From Lacibacter sp. H407 (GTDB lineage Bacteria > Bacteroidota > Bacteroidia > Chitinophagales > Chitinophagaceae), in the NCBI RefSeq assembly GCF_037892605.1, contig NZ_JBBKTU010000001.1, positions 3,162,001-3,226,000 of the forward strand: 64,000 nt of DNA, written 5' to 3'. Under the pieces are notes generated by a model, which worked only from the letters and a program-made list of their open reading frames with translations, did no database searches and had not been told where the DNA came from. A program made the position numbers and the translations under genes. This document shows positions 43,954 through 51,917 of the stretch, in pieces. The first letter of the stretch is position 1. Each line of letters starts with the position of its first letter.

Positions 43954-44697
43954 ATGGATACAGCATCACAATCATACAAAATAAGACTCGGTCTTTTTAT
44001 ACTGGGCGGTTTACTGTTGCTTGCAGTATTACTTTTTATTATTGGGAAAAAGAACAACCTTTTTACACCGGTTTTTACAATTACTTCTACGTTTTACAAT
44101 GTAAGCGGTTTGCAGGTAGGTAATAATATCCGCTTCTCCGGCATCACTGTTGGTACGGTGGATGATATTCAGATCATCAACGATTCAACTGTAAAAGTGG
44201 TGATGGTGATCAGGAATAATATCCGGAAATTTATTAAAGCAGACAGTAAAGCAATTATCGGTTCCGAAGGAATTATTGGTGATCGGTTAGTCATTATTTC
44301 CCAGGGAACTTCAGAATCGCCAGTTGTAAAAGAAGGGCAGCTGCTTGAATCGGAAGAACCGGTTGAAACAGATGAAATTATGGCAAGCCTGCAAATTACA
44401 GCTGCGAATGCTGAGATTATTACAGATCAGTTGGCTGAAGTGATGATCAAAGTAAATAATGGGAATGGTACATTGGGTCGATTAATTTCTGATCCCACCA
44501 TTGCCAATAATCTGAGCACAACAATGCAGAATATGAAAACAAGCAGCCAGGGGCTAACCGAGAACATGGAAGCTGCAAAAGAGAATTTTTTACTGAAAGG
44601 TTATTTTAACCGAAAGAAAAAAGCAGCCGCTAAAAGAGAGGCCGATAAAAAGGCGGCAGAATTAAAAGCTGCCGAAGAAAAAAAGAAGGGCAATTGA
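43954..44697 (+). CDS. mlaD: MlaD-type MCE-domain protein
   Basis: The 247-aa protein has one N-terminal transmembrane helix (IRLGLFILGGLLLLAVLLFIIG). An MCE domain follows (TITSTFYNVSGLQVGNNIRFSGITVGTVDDI to IIGDRLVIISQG), then a helical tail, and a Lys/Ala-rich C-terminus (RKKKAAAKREADKKAAELKAAEEKKK). It forms the periplasmic lipid-binding ring of the Mla system. It is last in the operon. Confidence 0.9.
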   Translation: MDTASQSYKIRLGLFILGGLLLLAVLLFIIGKKNNLFTPVFTITSTFYNVSGLQVGNNIRFSGITVGTVDDIQIINDSTVKVVMVIRNNIRKFIKADSKAIIGSEGIIGDRLVIISQGTSESPVVKEGQLLESEEPVETDEIMASLQITAANAEIITDQLAEVMIKVNNGNGTLGRLISDPTIANNLSTTMQNMKTSSQGLTENMEAAKENFLLKGYFNRKKKAAAKREADKKAAELKAAEEKKKGN

Positions 44698-44721
44698 TTT
44701 TAGTTATGTTTCTGCACGATG

Positions 44722-44785
44722 TGTGAATCTTATAATAGTATAGCTGAAACGTATAAAGTAAATGAATAAAATAGAAGCACCTTTA
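44722..44785 (+). promoter_or_regulatory. Tandem AraC-type operator and -7 element driving a short transcript
   Basis: Box 1 TGTGAATCTTATAAT starts at 44722, box-2 right half TATAAA at 44752 (with left half GCTGAAACG, the clearest second box), and CACCTTTA has its A at 44779 (57 bp). The next feature downstream is a terminator, not a start codon. Confidence 0.7.
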
Positions 44786-44789
44786 CATT

Positions 44790-44914
44790 CATTAACAGTT
44801 ATGCTTGAATAACACCCATTACAAAAGATGGCAGAAGATGCGGACAGGGTCCGGCTTTTGTTCTTTATAAAATGCCGTAGTAGCAGAACATTCGTTATGC
44901 GGCATTTTTTTTAA
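44790..44914 (+). ncRNA. Candidate regulated small RNA 1
   Basis: About 5 nt after the regulated -7 element a transcript of about 125 nt would run to an intrinsic terminator (stem AAATGCCG at 44870-44877 with CGGCATTT at 44900-44907, then eight T). An internal hairpin CGGACAGGGTCCG lies at 44841-44853. The only open frames are very short (for example MLE, and a 28-codon frame that runs through both hairpins), so a non-coding RNA is more likely than a peptide gene. The lipoprotein gene at 44972 starts after the terminator. No homology was checked. Confidence 0.5.
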
Positions 44915-44971
44915 ACAGACATTTTTCAATCAACATTGAACCTGCCGGTTCATTCATCAAAAACAAACAAC

Positions 44972-45421
44972 ATGAAAAAAATCGTTTATTTATTTTCCGT
45001 TATAACTTTATTTGCAGGTGTGCTTCTGTACAGTTGTGACACAACGCCGAAAGACGATGCAGCTGATAACGAAGTAAAAGATACTGTTGTGATCGAGCAA
45101 AAAACCACAGAGGTTGTTACCGTTCGAGTGGCTACATCCGAAGAGTGGGCCGCTTTCAAAAAAGATGCAGAAGAGCGAATAGAAGCGAATGAGAAACGTA
45201 TTGAAGAACTGAAAGTGAAACTGAAAAAGCCGGGTAAGTTATTAGACAAAATGTACGAAGATCGTATTGCAACATTACGTGAGCGTAACAGAGAACTAAG
45301 AGCAAAGATCGCAGGATACGAAACAACACAAACAGATTGGGAAAAATTCAAATCAGAGTTTAATCATGATATGAATGAACTCGGAAAAGCGATCGACGAT
45401 ATTTTTACAGATAATAAATAA
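44972..45421 (+). CDS. Small lipoprotein with coiled-coil region
   Basis: Started at ATG 44972 (MKKIVYLFSVITLFAGVLLYSC, Cys 22), 149 aa; the longer frame adds 12 unsupported residues. A lipoprotein signal is followed by an acidic linker and a long charged helix (SEEWAAFKKDAEERIEANEKRIEELKVKLKK, RIATLRERNRELRAKIAGYE). I do not know its function. It lies after the terminator of candidate small RNA 1 and could be read through from the same regulated promoter. Confidence 0.7.
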   Translation: MKKIVYLFSVITLFAGVLLYSCDTTPKDDAADNEVKDTVVIEQKTTEVVTVRVATSEEWAAFKKDAEERIEANEKRIEELKVKLKKPGKLLDKMYEDRIATLRERNRELRAKIAGYETTQTDWEKFKSEFNHDMNELGKAIDDIFTDNK

Positions 45422-45441
45422 AGTAAGAACGTGTGATTTAA

Positions 45442-45472
45442 AAACAGGCGGGATCATATCCTGCCTGTTTTT
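45442..45472 (+). terminator. Intrinsic terminator of the lipoprotein gene
   Basis: A 13-bp stem AAACAGGCGGGAT / ATCCTGCCTGTTT (one G-U pair) with a 3-nt loop is followed by TTATTT. Confidence 0.8.
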
Positions 45473-45539
45473 ATTTACAGCAGATACCGTTTGTAAACAA
45501 TCAGTTCATTCTATTTTATTGGTAATCGAATTATATGGG

Positions 45540-45604
45540 TGTGAATGATGTAATGTATTCAGGTAGTTGTGTAATGTTTTCCAAATGAAACGGGGTCAAC
45601 TTTG
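45540..45604 (+). promoter_or_regulatory. Tandem AraC-type operator and -7 element, second OmpA gene
   Basis: Box 1 TGTGAATGATGTAAT starts at 45540, box-2 right half TGTAAT at 45570, and CAACTTTG has its A at 45598 (58 bp). The leader to the start codon is about 20-25 nt. Confidence 0.75.
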
Positions 45605-45629
45605 CGGTTCATTAATATTAAACAACAAA

Positions 45630-47084
45630 ATGAAAAAGCTTACAATGCTATGTATACTGTCGATCTGTACATACATAGCAATTGCACAAACACAAGACAA
45701 AAAATGGAATATTGGATTGCATGGAGGAGCTGCACAATACAAAGGTGATTTAGGAAATGATTTCTATAAAACAGATATGGCTTTTTATGGCTTTGGCGGT
45801 CTTTCGTTGTCGCATTATATCGGATCGCACCTTGATCTTACAATCATGGGAACAAGAGGGAAGATCGGATTTAATCGTCCTTCAGGAAATTTTGTGAGCG
45901 ATGTAACTACAGCAAGTGTGAATTTGCGTGTAAATGTTTTAGGTCCAAATTCGCCGGTACGCCCATATGGATTTGTAGGATTTGGAGCAATGCTGTTCGA
46001 TAAGAAGTTAGAGGTCACCAAACAAAATCTTGACTTTGCAACACCAACTGCAGGCGCAGGCTTGAATATCAAATTAGGCCCTGTGGTAAATTTGAATTTA
46101 CAGGAAACATTTTTATTCTCTAACAGAGATAGAAGAGATGGTGTTAATGCGGGAAAAAATGATGAATATCTTTTTCATTCGGCTGGTTTAACATTTAATC
46201 TCGGTAAAAAGAAAGATGCAGATAATGACGGTGTTGCAGACAGGTTAGATAAATGTCCGAACACACCTGCAATGGTAGCTGTTGATAAAACAGGTTGTCC
46301 GCTTGATAAAGATGCAGATGGTGTGCCCGATTACCTGGATGCATGTCCCGATGCTGCAGGTCCGCAATTGTTGAATGGTTGTCCGGATAAAGATGGCGAT
46401 GGTATTGCAGATAAAGATGATCGTTGCCCTGATGTGGCCGGTAGTGCTGCCTTCCAGGGTTGTGCAGATACAGATGCTGATGGCGTAGCGGATATCGATG
46501 ATAAATGCCCTGATACAAAAGCAGGTTACAAAGTGGATGCAGCAGGTTGCACACTTGATAATGATAAAGATGGTCTTGTTAATGAAGAAGACCGTTGCCC
46601 GGATGCAGCAGGACCTGCAAGTTTAAAAGGTTGTCCTGATACAGATGGAGATGGTGTTGCCGATATTGATGATCGTTGTCCAACGATCAAAGGAACAATT
46701 CCAAACAAGGGTTGTCCTGAGATCACTAAAGAAGTTGAAACAAAGATCACAACTATTGCACGTAATCTTTTCTTCGAAACAAACAGTGATGTGTTGAAAG
46801 TGGCCTCTTTATCAAGATTGGATGAATTGGTTTTGATTCTTCGTGAATACGAAAATGCAAAATTAACGATCGAAGGTCATACAGATAGCCAGGGAGCAGA
46901 CGATTTCAATATGACACTTTCAGAAAAGCGAAGTGCATCTGTACGGAAGTATTTAATCGAAAAAGGAATTTCAGAATCACGTTTGATGAGTAAAGGTTTT
47001 GGTGAAAGTACTCCGATCGCAGATAATAAAACTGCAGCAGGCCGTGCTAAAAACCGACGTGTAGAGTTGAAAACATCGTACTAA
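45630..47084 (+). CDS. OmpA-family outer-membrane protein with thrombospondin type-3 repeats (copy 2)
   Basis: Started at ATG 45630 (MKKLTMLCILSICTYIAIAQ, signal peptide), 484 aa; the open frame extends upstream without support. An outer-membrane beta-barrel (residues 25-180) is followed by type-3 repeats (KDADNDGVADRLDKCPN to DGDGVADIDDRCPT, about 185-360). A C-terminal OmpA domain contains LTIEGHTDSQGADDFNMTLSEKRSASVRKYL and ends AKNRRVELKTSY. It is related in plan to the copy at 34707 but differs in sequence. Unlike that copy it sits behind a regulated promoter, which suggests condition-dependent use. Confidence 0.9.
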   Translation: MKKLTMLCILSICTYIAIAQTQDKKWNIGLHGGAAQYKGDLGNDFYKTDMAFYGFGGLSLSHYIGSHLDLTIMGTRGKIGFNRPSGNFVSDVTTASVNLRVNVLGPNSPVRPYGFVGFGAMLFDKKLEVTKQNLDFATPTAGAGLNIKLGPVVNLNLQETFLFSNRDRRDGVNAGKNDEYLFHSAGLTFNLGKKKDADNDGVADRLDKCPNTPAMVAVDKTGCPLDKDADGVPDYLDACPDAAGPQLLNGCPDKDGDGIADKDDRCPDVAGSAAFQGCADTDADGVADIDDKCPDTKAGYKVDAAGCTLDNDKDGLVNEEDRCPDAAGPASLKGCPDTDGDGVADIDDRCPTIKGTIPNKGCPEITKEVETKITTIARNLFFETNSDVLKVASLSRLDELVLILREYENAKLTIEGHTDSQGADDFNMTLSEKRSASVRKYLIEKGISESRLMSKGFGESTPIADNKTAAGRAKNRRVELKTSY

Positions 47085-47123
47085 GTTTTTGAAGTGGAAC
47101 GACAGATAGATGGTTTGAAGTTT

Positions 47124-47152
47124 AGGGGCTGTGAATAACAGCCCCTTTTTTT
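47124..47152 (+). terminator. Intrinsic terminator of the second OmpA gene
   Basis: A 9-bp stem AGGGGCTGT / ACAGCCCCT with a 5-nt loop is followed by seven T residues. Confidence 0.85.
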
Positions 47153-47165
47153 ATGATCATAAATG

Positions 47166-47230
47166 TGTGAATGATATAACAGTTTCAGTTGAATGTATAA
47201 ATAATAGCCGCATGAAAGCTGTCACCTTTA
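47166..47230 (+). promoter_or_regulatory. Tandem AraC-type operator and -7 element, GH130 operon
   Basis: Box 1 TGTGAATGATATAAC starts at 47166, box-2 right half TATAAA at 47196, and CACCTTTA has its A at 47224 (58 bp). Confidence 0.75.
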
Positions 47231-47281
47231 CAGAGGTATGATTACTATTTGGCCATTTAAGAACAGCTAACCGGTTAAAAT

Positions 47282-48331
47282 ATGATTGAGGTAAAAAAAG
47301 AAGGCATTATTCTTAAGAAAAGAGCATTGGATTTTGAATGTGAAGGTGTACTGAATCCCGCAGTGATCAGTTATAATAACTTCATTCATATTTTTTACAG
47401 GGCAGTTGGAAAGGGGAACTACTCCAGTATTGGTTATTGCAGATTGAGCAGCCCAATGCAAATAGAAGAACAATTTGATTCACCTGTGTTATTTCCGCAG
47501 TATGATTATGAAGTACATGGTGTTGAAGATCCACGTATTGTTTTGATCGATGATCTTTTTTATCTCACATACACAGCGTATGATGGCATTAATGCATTAG
47601 GAGCATTGGCTGTTTCACCTGATCTGCAAACATGGGAGAAAAAAGGAATCATCACGCCGCAAATCATGTATGATGCATTCAAACTTCTGGCTGAATCAAA
47701 AGGAATCATCAATGAAAAATACCTTCGGTTTAATGAAGATTTCCGTTTTCCTGCCAAACAAGATCAGAAGATAATGGTATGGGATAAGAATGTAATATTT
47801 TTTCCCCGCCGTATCAATGGCAAATTGCATTTTCTTCACCGGATACGCCCCGATATTCAGTTAGCCGCTGTACAGGAACTGGAAGATCTCACACAGGAAT
47901 TCTGGCAAAACTATTTCCTGAAAATAGAAGAGGGGATCGTACTGACATCAAAATACAAACACGAGGTAAGTTATATTGGTGGTGGTTGTCCGCCTGTTGA
48001 AACAGAACATGGTTGGCTGCTGATCTACCATGGTGTGCACGATACCATCAAAGGATATGTGTACACTGCATGTGCGGCACTACTCGATCTGAATAATCCT
48101 TTTGTAGAAATTGCACGACTACCGTATGCTTTATTTAAGCCTGATAATGTATGGGAGCTGGAAGGTTATGTAAACAATGTTTGCTTCCCTACAGGAACTG
48201 TGTTGGTGAACGATATACTTTACATTTATTATGGTGCAGCCGATGACAAGATTGCATGTGCAAGTGTAAGCTTGTCGGCCTTAGTGGAGGAGTTACTGTT
48301 AAACCGAAAAAAAGATGAAACAACGATTTGA
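47282..48331 (+). CDS. GH130-family glycoside phosphorylase or hydrolase
   Basis: The 349-aa protein has the five-bladed beta-propeller pattern of GH130: LNPAVISYNNFIHIFYRA (about 24-41), EVHGVEDPRIVLIDDLFYLTYTAYDG (about 77-102), FPRR and GCPPVETEHGWLLIYHG. GH130 enzymes phosphorolyse or hydrolyse beta-mannosides. It has no signal peptide, so it acts in the cytosol. It overlaps the downstream glycosyltransferase gene by 17 bp and shares a regulated promoter, so it probably works with that enzyme in synthesis or recycling of a mannose-containing glycan (inference). Confidence 0.85.
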   Translation: MIEVKKEGIILKKRALDFECEGVLNPAVISYNNFIHIFYRAVGKGNYSSIGYCRLSSPMQIEEQFDSPVLFPQYDYEVHGVEDPRIVLIDDLFYLTYTAYDGINALGALAVSPDLQTWEKKGIITPQIMYDAFKLLAESKGIINEKYLRFNEDFRFPAKQDQKIMVWDKNVIFFPRRINGKLHFLHRIRPDIQLAAVQELEDLTQEFWQNYFLKIEEGIVLTSKYKHEVSYIGGGCPPVETEHGWLLIYHGVHDTIKGYVYTACAALLDLNNPFVEIARLPYALFKPDNVWELEGYVNNVCFPTGTVLVNDILYIYYGAADDKIACASVSLSALVEELLLNRKKDETTI

Positions 48332-50678
48332 AGAGTATATACACCGACCGTTACCACTTTCGTACGAACAATTTGAAGGGTGGGGTAATGATCTGCATCT
48401 TGCTTCGGGAAAAAAGAAATTGCCGGAAGTGCTCTTTATTACATCCTACCCGCCGAGAGAATGTGGAATTGCAACTTATTCGCAAGATCTGATCAAAATG
48501 CTCAGCAGCAAATTCGATCATTCATTTGATTTCAGCATCTGCGCACTTGAATCAGATACCGAGCAATATACGTATGCAGAGCCGATCAAGTATATTTTGA
48601 ACACCAATACCGTACATGCGTTTCAAAATATGGCGGCAACAATAAATGCCGACACGGTAGTAGAACTGGTTGTACTGCAACATGAATTTGGTTTTTATAC
48701 TGCGAATGAAAAAGATTTTTCTGCATTTTTGAAATTGCTGCAAAAACCATTTGTACTGGTGTTCCATACTGTATTACCATCGCCTGATGAGCCCTTACTT
48801 TTTTTTGTACAGGAAATCAGCATGCTGGCTGCATCGGTAGTTGTAATGACCAAGTCGTCAAAGAAAATTCTTGTGAGCGATTATCTATTGCCGGTAAAAA
48901 AAATACTGGTGATTCCACACGGTACACATTTGGTGCCGCATGAAGCGGAGGAAACGTTGAAAGAAAAACACAATCTTAGCGGCCGGAAAATACTTTCCAC
49001 ATTTGGTTTGCTTAGTTCGGGAAAAAGTATTGAAACTACATTGCAGGCATTGCCTTCCATTATTCAGAAAAACCCGGATGTGTTGTTTCTCATCATTGGC
49101 AAAACACATCCTTCCGTTGTAAAAGAGCAGGGCGAGGCCTATCGGCAAAAACTGGAGAAAATGGTGAAGGAGTTGCAATTGGAGGAGCATGTGCAGTTCA
49201 TTAATGCATTTCTACCGCTGCCTCAGTTACTCGAATATTTGCAGCTTACGGATATTTATCTTTTTACATCAAAAGATCGTAACCAGGCAGTAAGCGGAAC
49301 GTTTTCGTATGCTATCAGTTGCGGTTGTCCTATTATCTCTACACCCATTCCACATGCAAGGGAAGTGTTGAAAAACGATGCCGGTGTGATCATCGATTTT
49401 GAAGCTCCGGAACAACTCGCAATTGAAGTGAATCGTTTATTACAAAATGAAGAACTGCGAAAAAATATGAGCTCAAACGGTTTGCACCGGATGGCATCAA
49501 CGGCGTGGGAAAATGCAGCGATCTGTCATGCACGGTTGTTTAAAGCGATCATTGATAATAGTATGGCACTTACTTATAACTTGCCGGAAATTCATTTACA
49601 GCATATAAAAAAACTAACGACCAGGTTTGGGATGATCCAGTTTGCCAAGATCAATCAACCTGACCATGACTCCGGCTACACAGTTGATGATAATGCAAGG
49701 GCATTGATCGCCATGTGCCAGCATTTTGAACTTACACGTGATAAAGCTGATATTCCATACATCCACATTTATTTAAAGTTTATTGAATTTTGTCAACAAC
49801 ATGATGGAAGTTTTCTCAATTACGTAAACACGGAGAAAAAATTTACTTCACAGAATTATGAAACCAATCTTGCCGATTCAAATGGTCGCTCTATCTGGGC
49901 ATTGGGGTATCTGGTTTCTTTGCGGCCGCTCTTACCGGCACAACTAACGGCGCTGGCTAATCGTATAATCGAAAATTCATTACCACATCTCAATGCGTTG
50001 CATTCAACCCGTGCCATGGCATTTATCATCAAAGGGTTGTACTATCGTCATCTGAAAATAAAAACCGAACAGAATGCCAGTTTGATCACCGAATTGGCCA
50101 ACCGCCTGTTACAAATGTACAGGCACGAGCGGCGCAACGGCTGGCATTGGTTTGAAAGTTATCTTACCTATGCCAATAGTTTATTGCCCGAGGCCATGTT
50201 GTACGCCTGGCTCCACACCGGCAATATTCTTTACAAAGAAGTGGCTGTGGAAGCGTTTGATTTTTTGTTGTCGAAAACATTCAGTCCAAGTAGGATCAAA
50301 GTAATTTCAAATCAAAACTGGCTGCACGATGGCATTGAGGTTGTAAAGAAAAAGAATGGGGGAGAGCAGCCCATTGATGTAGCCTACAGCATTCTTGCGT
50401 TAAATAAATTTTATGATGTGTTCAAGACCAAACATTATAAAACCAAAATGGATATTGCGTTCAATTGGTTTTTAGGAGCCAATCATTTGCATCAGATCAT
50501 TTACAACCCATGTACAGGCGGTTGTTATGATGGGTTGGAAGAGGATTATGTAAACCTCAACCAGGGAGCAGAGTCAACCGTAAGTTACCTGATGGCCCGC
50601 TTAACAGTTGAAAAGATGCAACGGAATATACGAAGGGTAGTGGAACAGAAAAATCATGCATTTAATTTTAACCTGTAA
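48315..50678 (+). CDS. GT4 glycosyltransferase fused to an (alpha/alpha)-barrel domain
   Basis: The 787-aa protein starts with a GT-B glycosyltransferase of family 4: PPRECGIATYSQDL (about residues 42-55), LVFHTVLPSPDEP, and the donor site SGTFSYAISCGCPIISTPIPHAREVL (about 330-355). From about residue 425 a second domain has the look of an (alpha/alpha)6 toroid (DHDSGYTVDDNARALIAM, SNGRSIWALGYL, NGWHWFESYLTYANSLLPEAMLYAW, HDGIEVVKKKNGGEQPIDVAYSILAL, then GGCYDGLEE). The fusion links glycan synthesis with a putative glycan-binding or glycan-cleaving domain. It overlaps the GH130 gene by 17 bp. The acceptor is unknown. Confidence 0.85.
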   Translation: MKQRFEEYIHRPLPLSYEQFEGWGNDLHLASGKKKLPEVLFITSYPPRECGIATYSQDLIKMLSSKFDHSFDFSICALESDTEQYTYAEPIKYILNTNTVHAFQNMAATINADTVVELVVLQHEFGFYTANEKDFSAFLKLLQKPFVLVFHTVLPSPDEPLLFFVQEISMLAASVVVMTKSSKKILVSDYLLPVKKILVIPHGTHLVPHEAEETLKEKHNLSGRKILSTFGLLSSGKSIETTLQALPSIIQKNPDVLFLIIGKTHPSVVKEQGEAYRQKLEKMVKELQLEEHVQFINAFLPLPQLLEYLQLTDIYLFTSKDRNQAVSGTFSYAISCGCPIISTPIPHAREVLKNDAGVIIDFEAPEQLAIEVNRLLQNEELRKNMSSNGLHRMASTAWENAAICHARLFKAIIDNSMALTYNLPEIHLQHIKKLTTRFGMIQFAKINQPDHDSGYTVDDNARALIAMCQHFELTRDKADIPYIHIYLKFIEFCQQHDGSFLNYVNTEKKFTSQNYETNLADSNGRSIWALGYLVSLRPLLPAQLTALANRIIENSLPHLNALHSTRAMAFIIKGLYYRHLKIKTEQNASLITELANRLLQMYRHERRNGWHWFESYLTYANSLLPEAMLYAWLHTGNILYKEVAVEAFDFLLSKTFSPSRIKVISNQNWLHDGIEVVKKKNGGEQPIDVAYSILALNKFYDVFKTKHYKTKMDIAFNWFLGANHLHQIIYNPCTGGCYDGLEEDYVNLNQGAESTVSYLMARLTVEKMQRNIRRVVEQKNHAFNFNL

Positions 50679-50691
50679 ATGATCTGCAATG

Positions 50692-50756
50692 TGGGAAATA
50701 TGCAAATGAATCGGAAAATCGTGTAAGATTTTCGGGTTCAAACAAAGCGACCTTTA
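50692..50756 (+). promoter_or_regulatory. Tandem AraC-type operator and -7 element, YtxH-holin-AI-2E operon
   Basis: Box 1 TGGGAAATATGCAAA starts at 50692 and the second box GGAAAATCGTGTAAG has its right half at 50722 (21-bp spacing). GACCTTTA has its A at 50750 (58 bp). Confidence 0.7.
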
Positions 50757-50780
50757 CAAACAACATAAAAAAAACATACT

Positions 50781-51065
50781 ATGAGTGCAGGAAAAATTGT
50801 AGCAGCCGTGTTAGCCGGCGTTGCTGTAGGTGCCGCTTTAGGAATTTTGTTTGCGCCTGAAAAAGGTTCTGAAACAAGACGCAGAATTGCCAAGAAAGGA
50901 AAAGACTATGCAGATGAGCTTGGTGAAAAAGCCAATGAGTTTATTGATGGCATTACAGAGAAATATGAAAATGTAAAGGAAGATGCATTACGTATGACGG
51001 AAAACGGAAAACGCAAGGCAGAGCAGATGGGTAATTCGATCATCCACCCGAAACAAAATATGTAA
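50781..51065 (+). CDS. YtxH-domain protein
   Basis: The 94-aa protein matches YtxH: an N-terminal glycine- and alanine-rich transmembrane stretch (GKIVAAVLAGVAVGAALGILFAPEKGSETRRRIAKKGKDYADEL) followed by a charged amphipathic helix. YtxH-type proteins are general-stress induced in Bacillus and related bacteria. The gene is the first of a probable operon with the holin-like, unknown and AI-2E-type genes and sits behind the regulated promoter. Confidence 0.85.
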   Translation: MSAGKIVAAVLAGVAVGAALGILFAPEKGSETRRRIAKKGKDYADELGEKANEFIDGITEKYENVKEDALRMTENGKRKAEQMGNSIIHPKQNM

Positions 51066-51151
51066 CAGCGGATTTTTTCCGAAACTGTAACGCAGGGATA
51101 TAATAGCAGATCAACGTTGTGCAGAATCCGGAATTCAATTAACTATAAATT

Positions 51152-51493
51152 ATGGAACAACCGGTAAGCATCGTTGAAGAATTACTTGGAAGAGTGGAAG
51201 GTTATGGAAAAACAAGTTTTGAGTTAGCAAAACTAAAAGCAGTTAAAAAACTGATTCCGGTTGCAACATCAGCCACCTCTCAACTAATTGTAATCAGCTC
51301 ATTATCCCTGTTTGCATTGTTATTCAACATTGGCATAGCCATGTGGCTGGGCGAACTATTAGGTAAACCCTGGTACGGCTTTTTAGCAGTATCAGGGTTT
51401 TATTTTTTATTAGCCGTAGTACTTCATTTTGTTCTTGCCAAATGGTTGCGCAAACCGATCAGCCGTTTTATCATCAGGCAAACACTTAACTAA
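51152..51493 (+). CDS. Phage-holin-like small membrane protein (DUF1469 type)
   Basis: The 113-aa protein has a short N-terminal amphipathic helix and two transmembrane helices (LIVISSLSLFALLFNIGIAMWLGELLG and YGFLAVSGFYFLLAVVLHFVLA). This matches the phage holin family/DUF1469, which is widespread in non-phage contexts with unknown function. No lysin or phage gene is nearby, so it is a chromosomal membrane protein here. It follows the YtxH gene by 86 bp. Confidence 0.75.
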   Translation: MEQPVSIVEELLGRVEGYGKTSFELAKLKAVKKLIPVATSATSQLIVISSLSLFALLFNIGIAMWLGELLGKPWYGFLAVSGFYFLLAVVLHFVLAKWLRKPISRFIIRQTLN

Positions 51494-51500
51494 TGCATTT

Positions 51501-51911
51501 ATGAACATCGAAAACGAAACTGATCTTGAATTGGCGATTGCTGAAATGGAAAGCAGTCACCGTCACGAAGGTCGTATTATCATTGATGAGTTTAACCAGG
51601 CGTTCCAGCGGGTACAACCAGCCAACATCATTAAAAATATACTTAAAGAAGCAACCGCTTCTGCAGAATTAAAAGATAATATTCTCAACACATCGGTTGG
51701 TATGGCAGCAGGCTATGTTGCCAAAATACTGTTTGCCGGAAAAACTGCAGGGCCTGTTCGCAAACTCGTTGGCAGTGGGTTAATGTTTGGTGTCAGTAAT
51801 TTGATCAGTAACAATCCCGATAAAGTACGATTGGTAGGGAATACCATGATCAGCATCGGCAAACAACTGTTTAAAAAAGAATCATCAAACGGAACGGAAG
51901 AATCTCACTAA
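51501..51911 (+). CDS. Small protein of unknown function in YtxH operon
   Basis: Started at ATG 51501 (136 aa, MNIENETDLELAIAEMESSHRHEGRIIIDEF), 7 bp after the holin-like stop; the open frame extends upstream into the holin gene. The middle contains a Gly/Ala-rich, weakly hydrophobic segment (NTSVGMAAGYVAKILFAGKTAGPVRKLVGSGLMFGVSNLI). I do not recognise the family. Tight spacing with its neighbours indicates the same operon. Confidence 0.7.
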   Translation: MNIENETDLELAIAEMESSHRHEGRIIIDEFNQAFQRVQPANIIKNILKEATASAELKDNILNTSVGMAAGYVAKILFAGKTAGPVRKLVGSGLMFGVSNLISNNPDKVRLVGNTMISIGKQLFKKESSNGTEESH

Positions 51912-51917
51912 AGGCAA

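Noticed and set aside
51152-51493. Holin-like gene as evidence of a prophage
   Set aside because: No lysin, capsid, terminase or integrase gene is nearby; this family is widespread as chromosomal membrane proteins.
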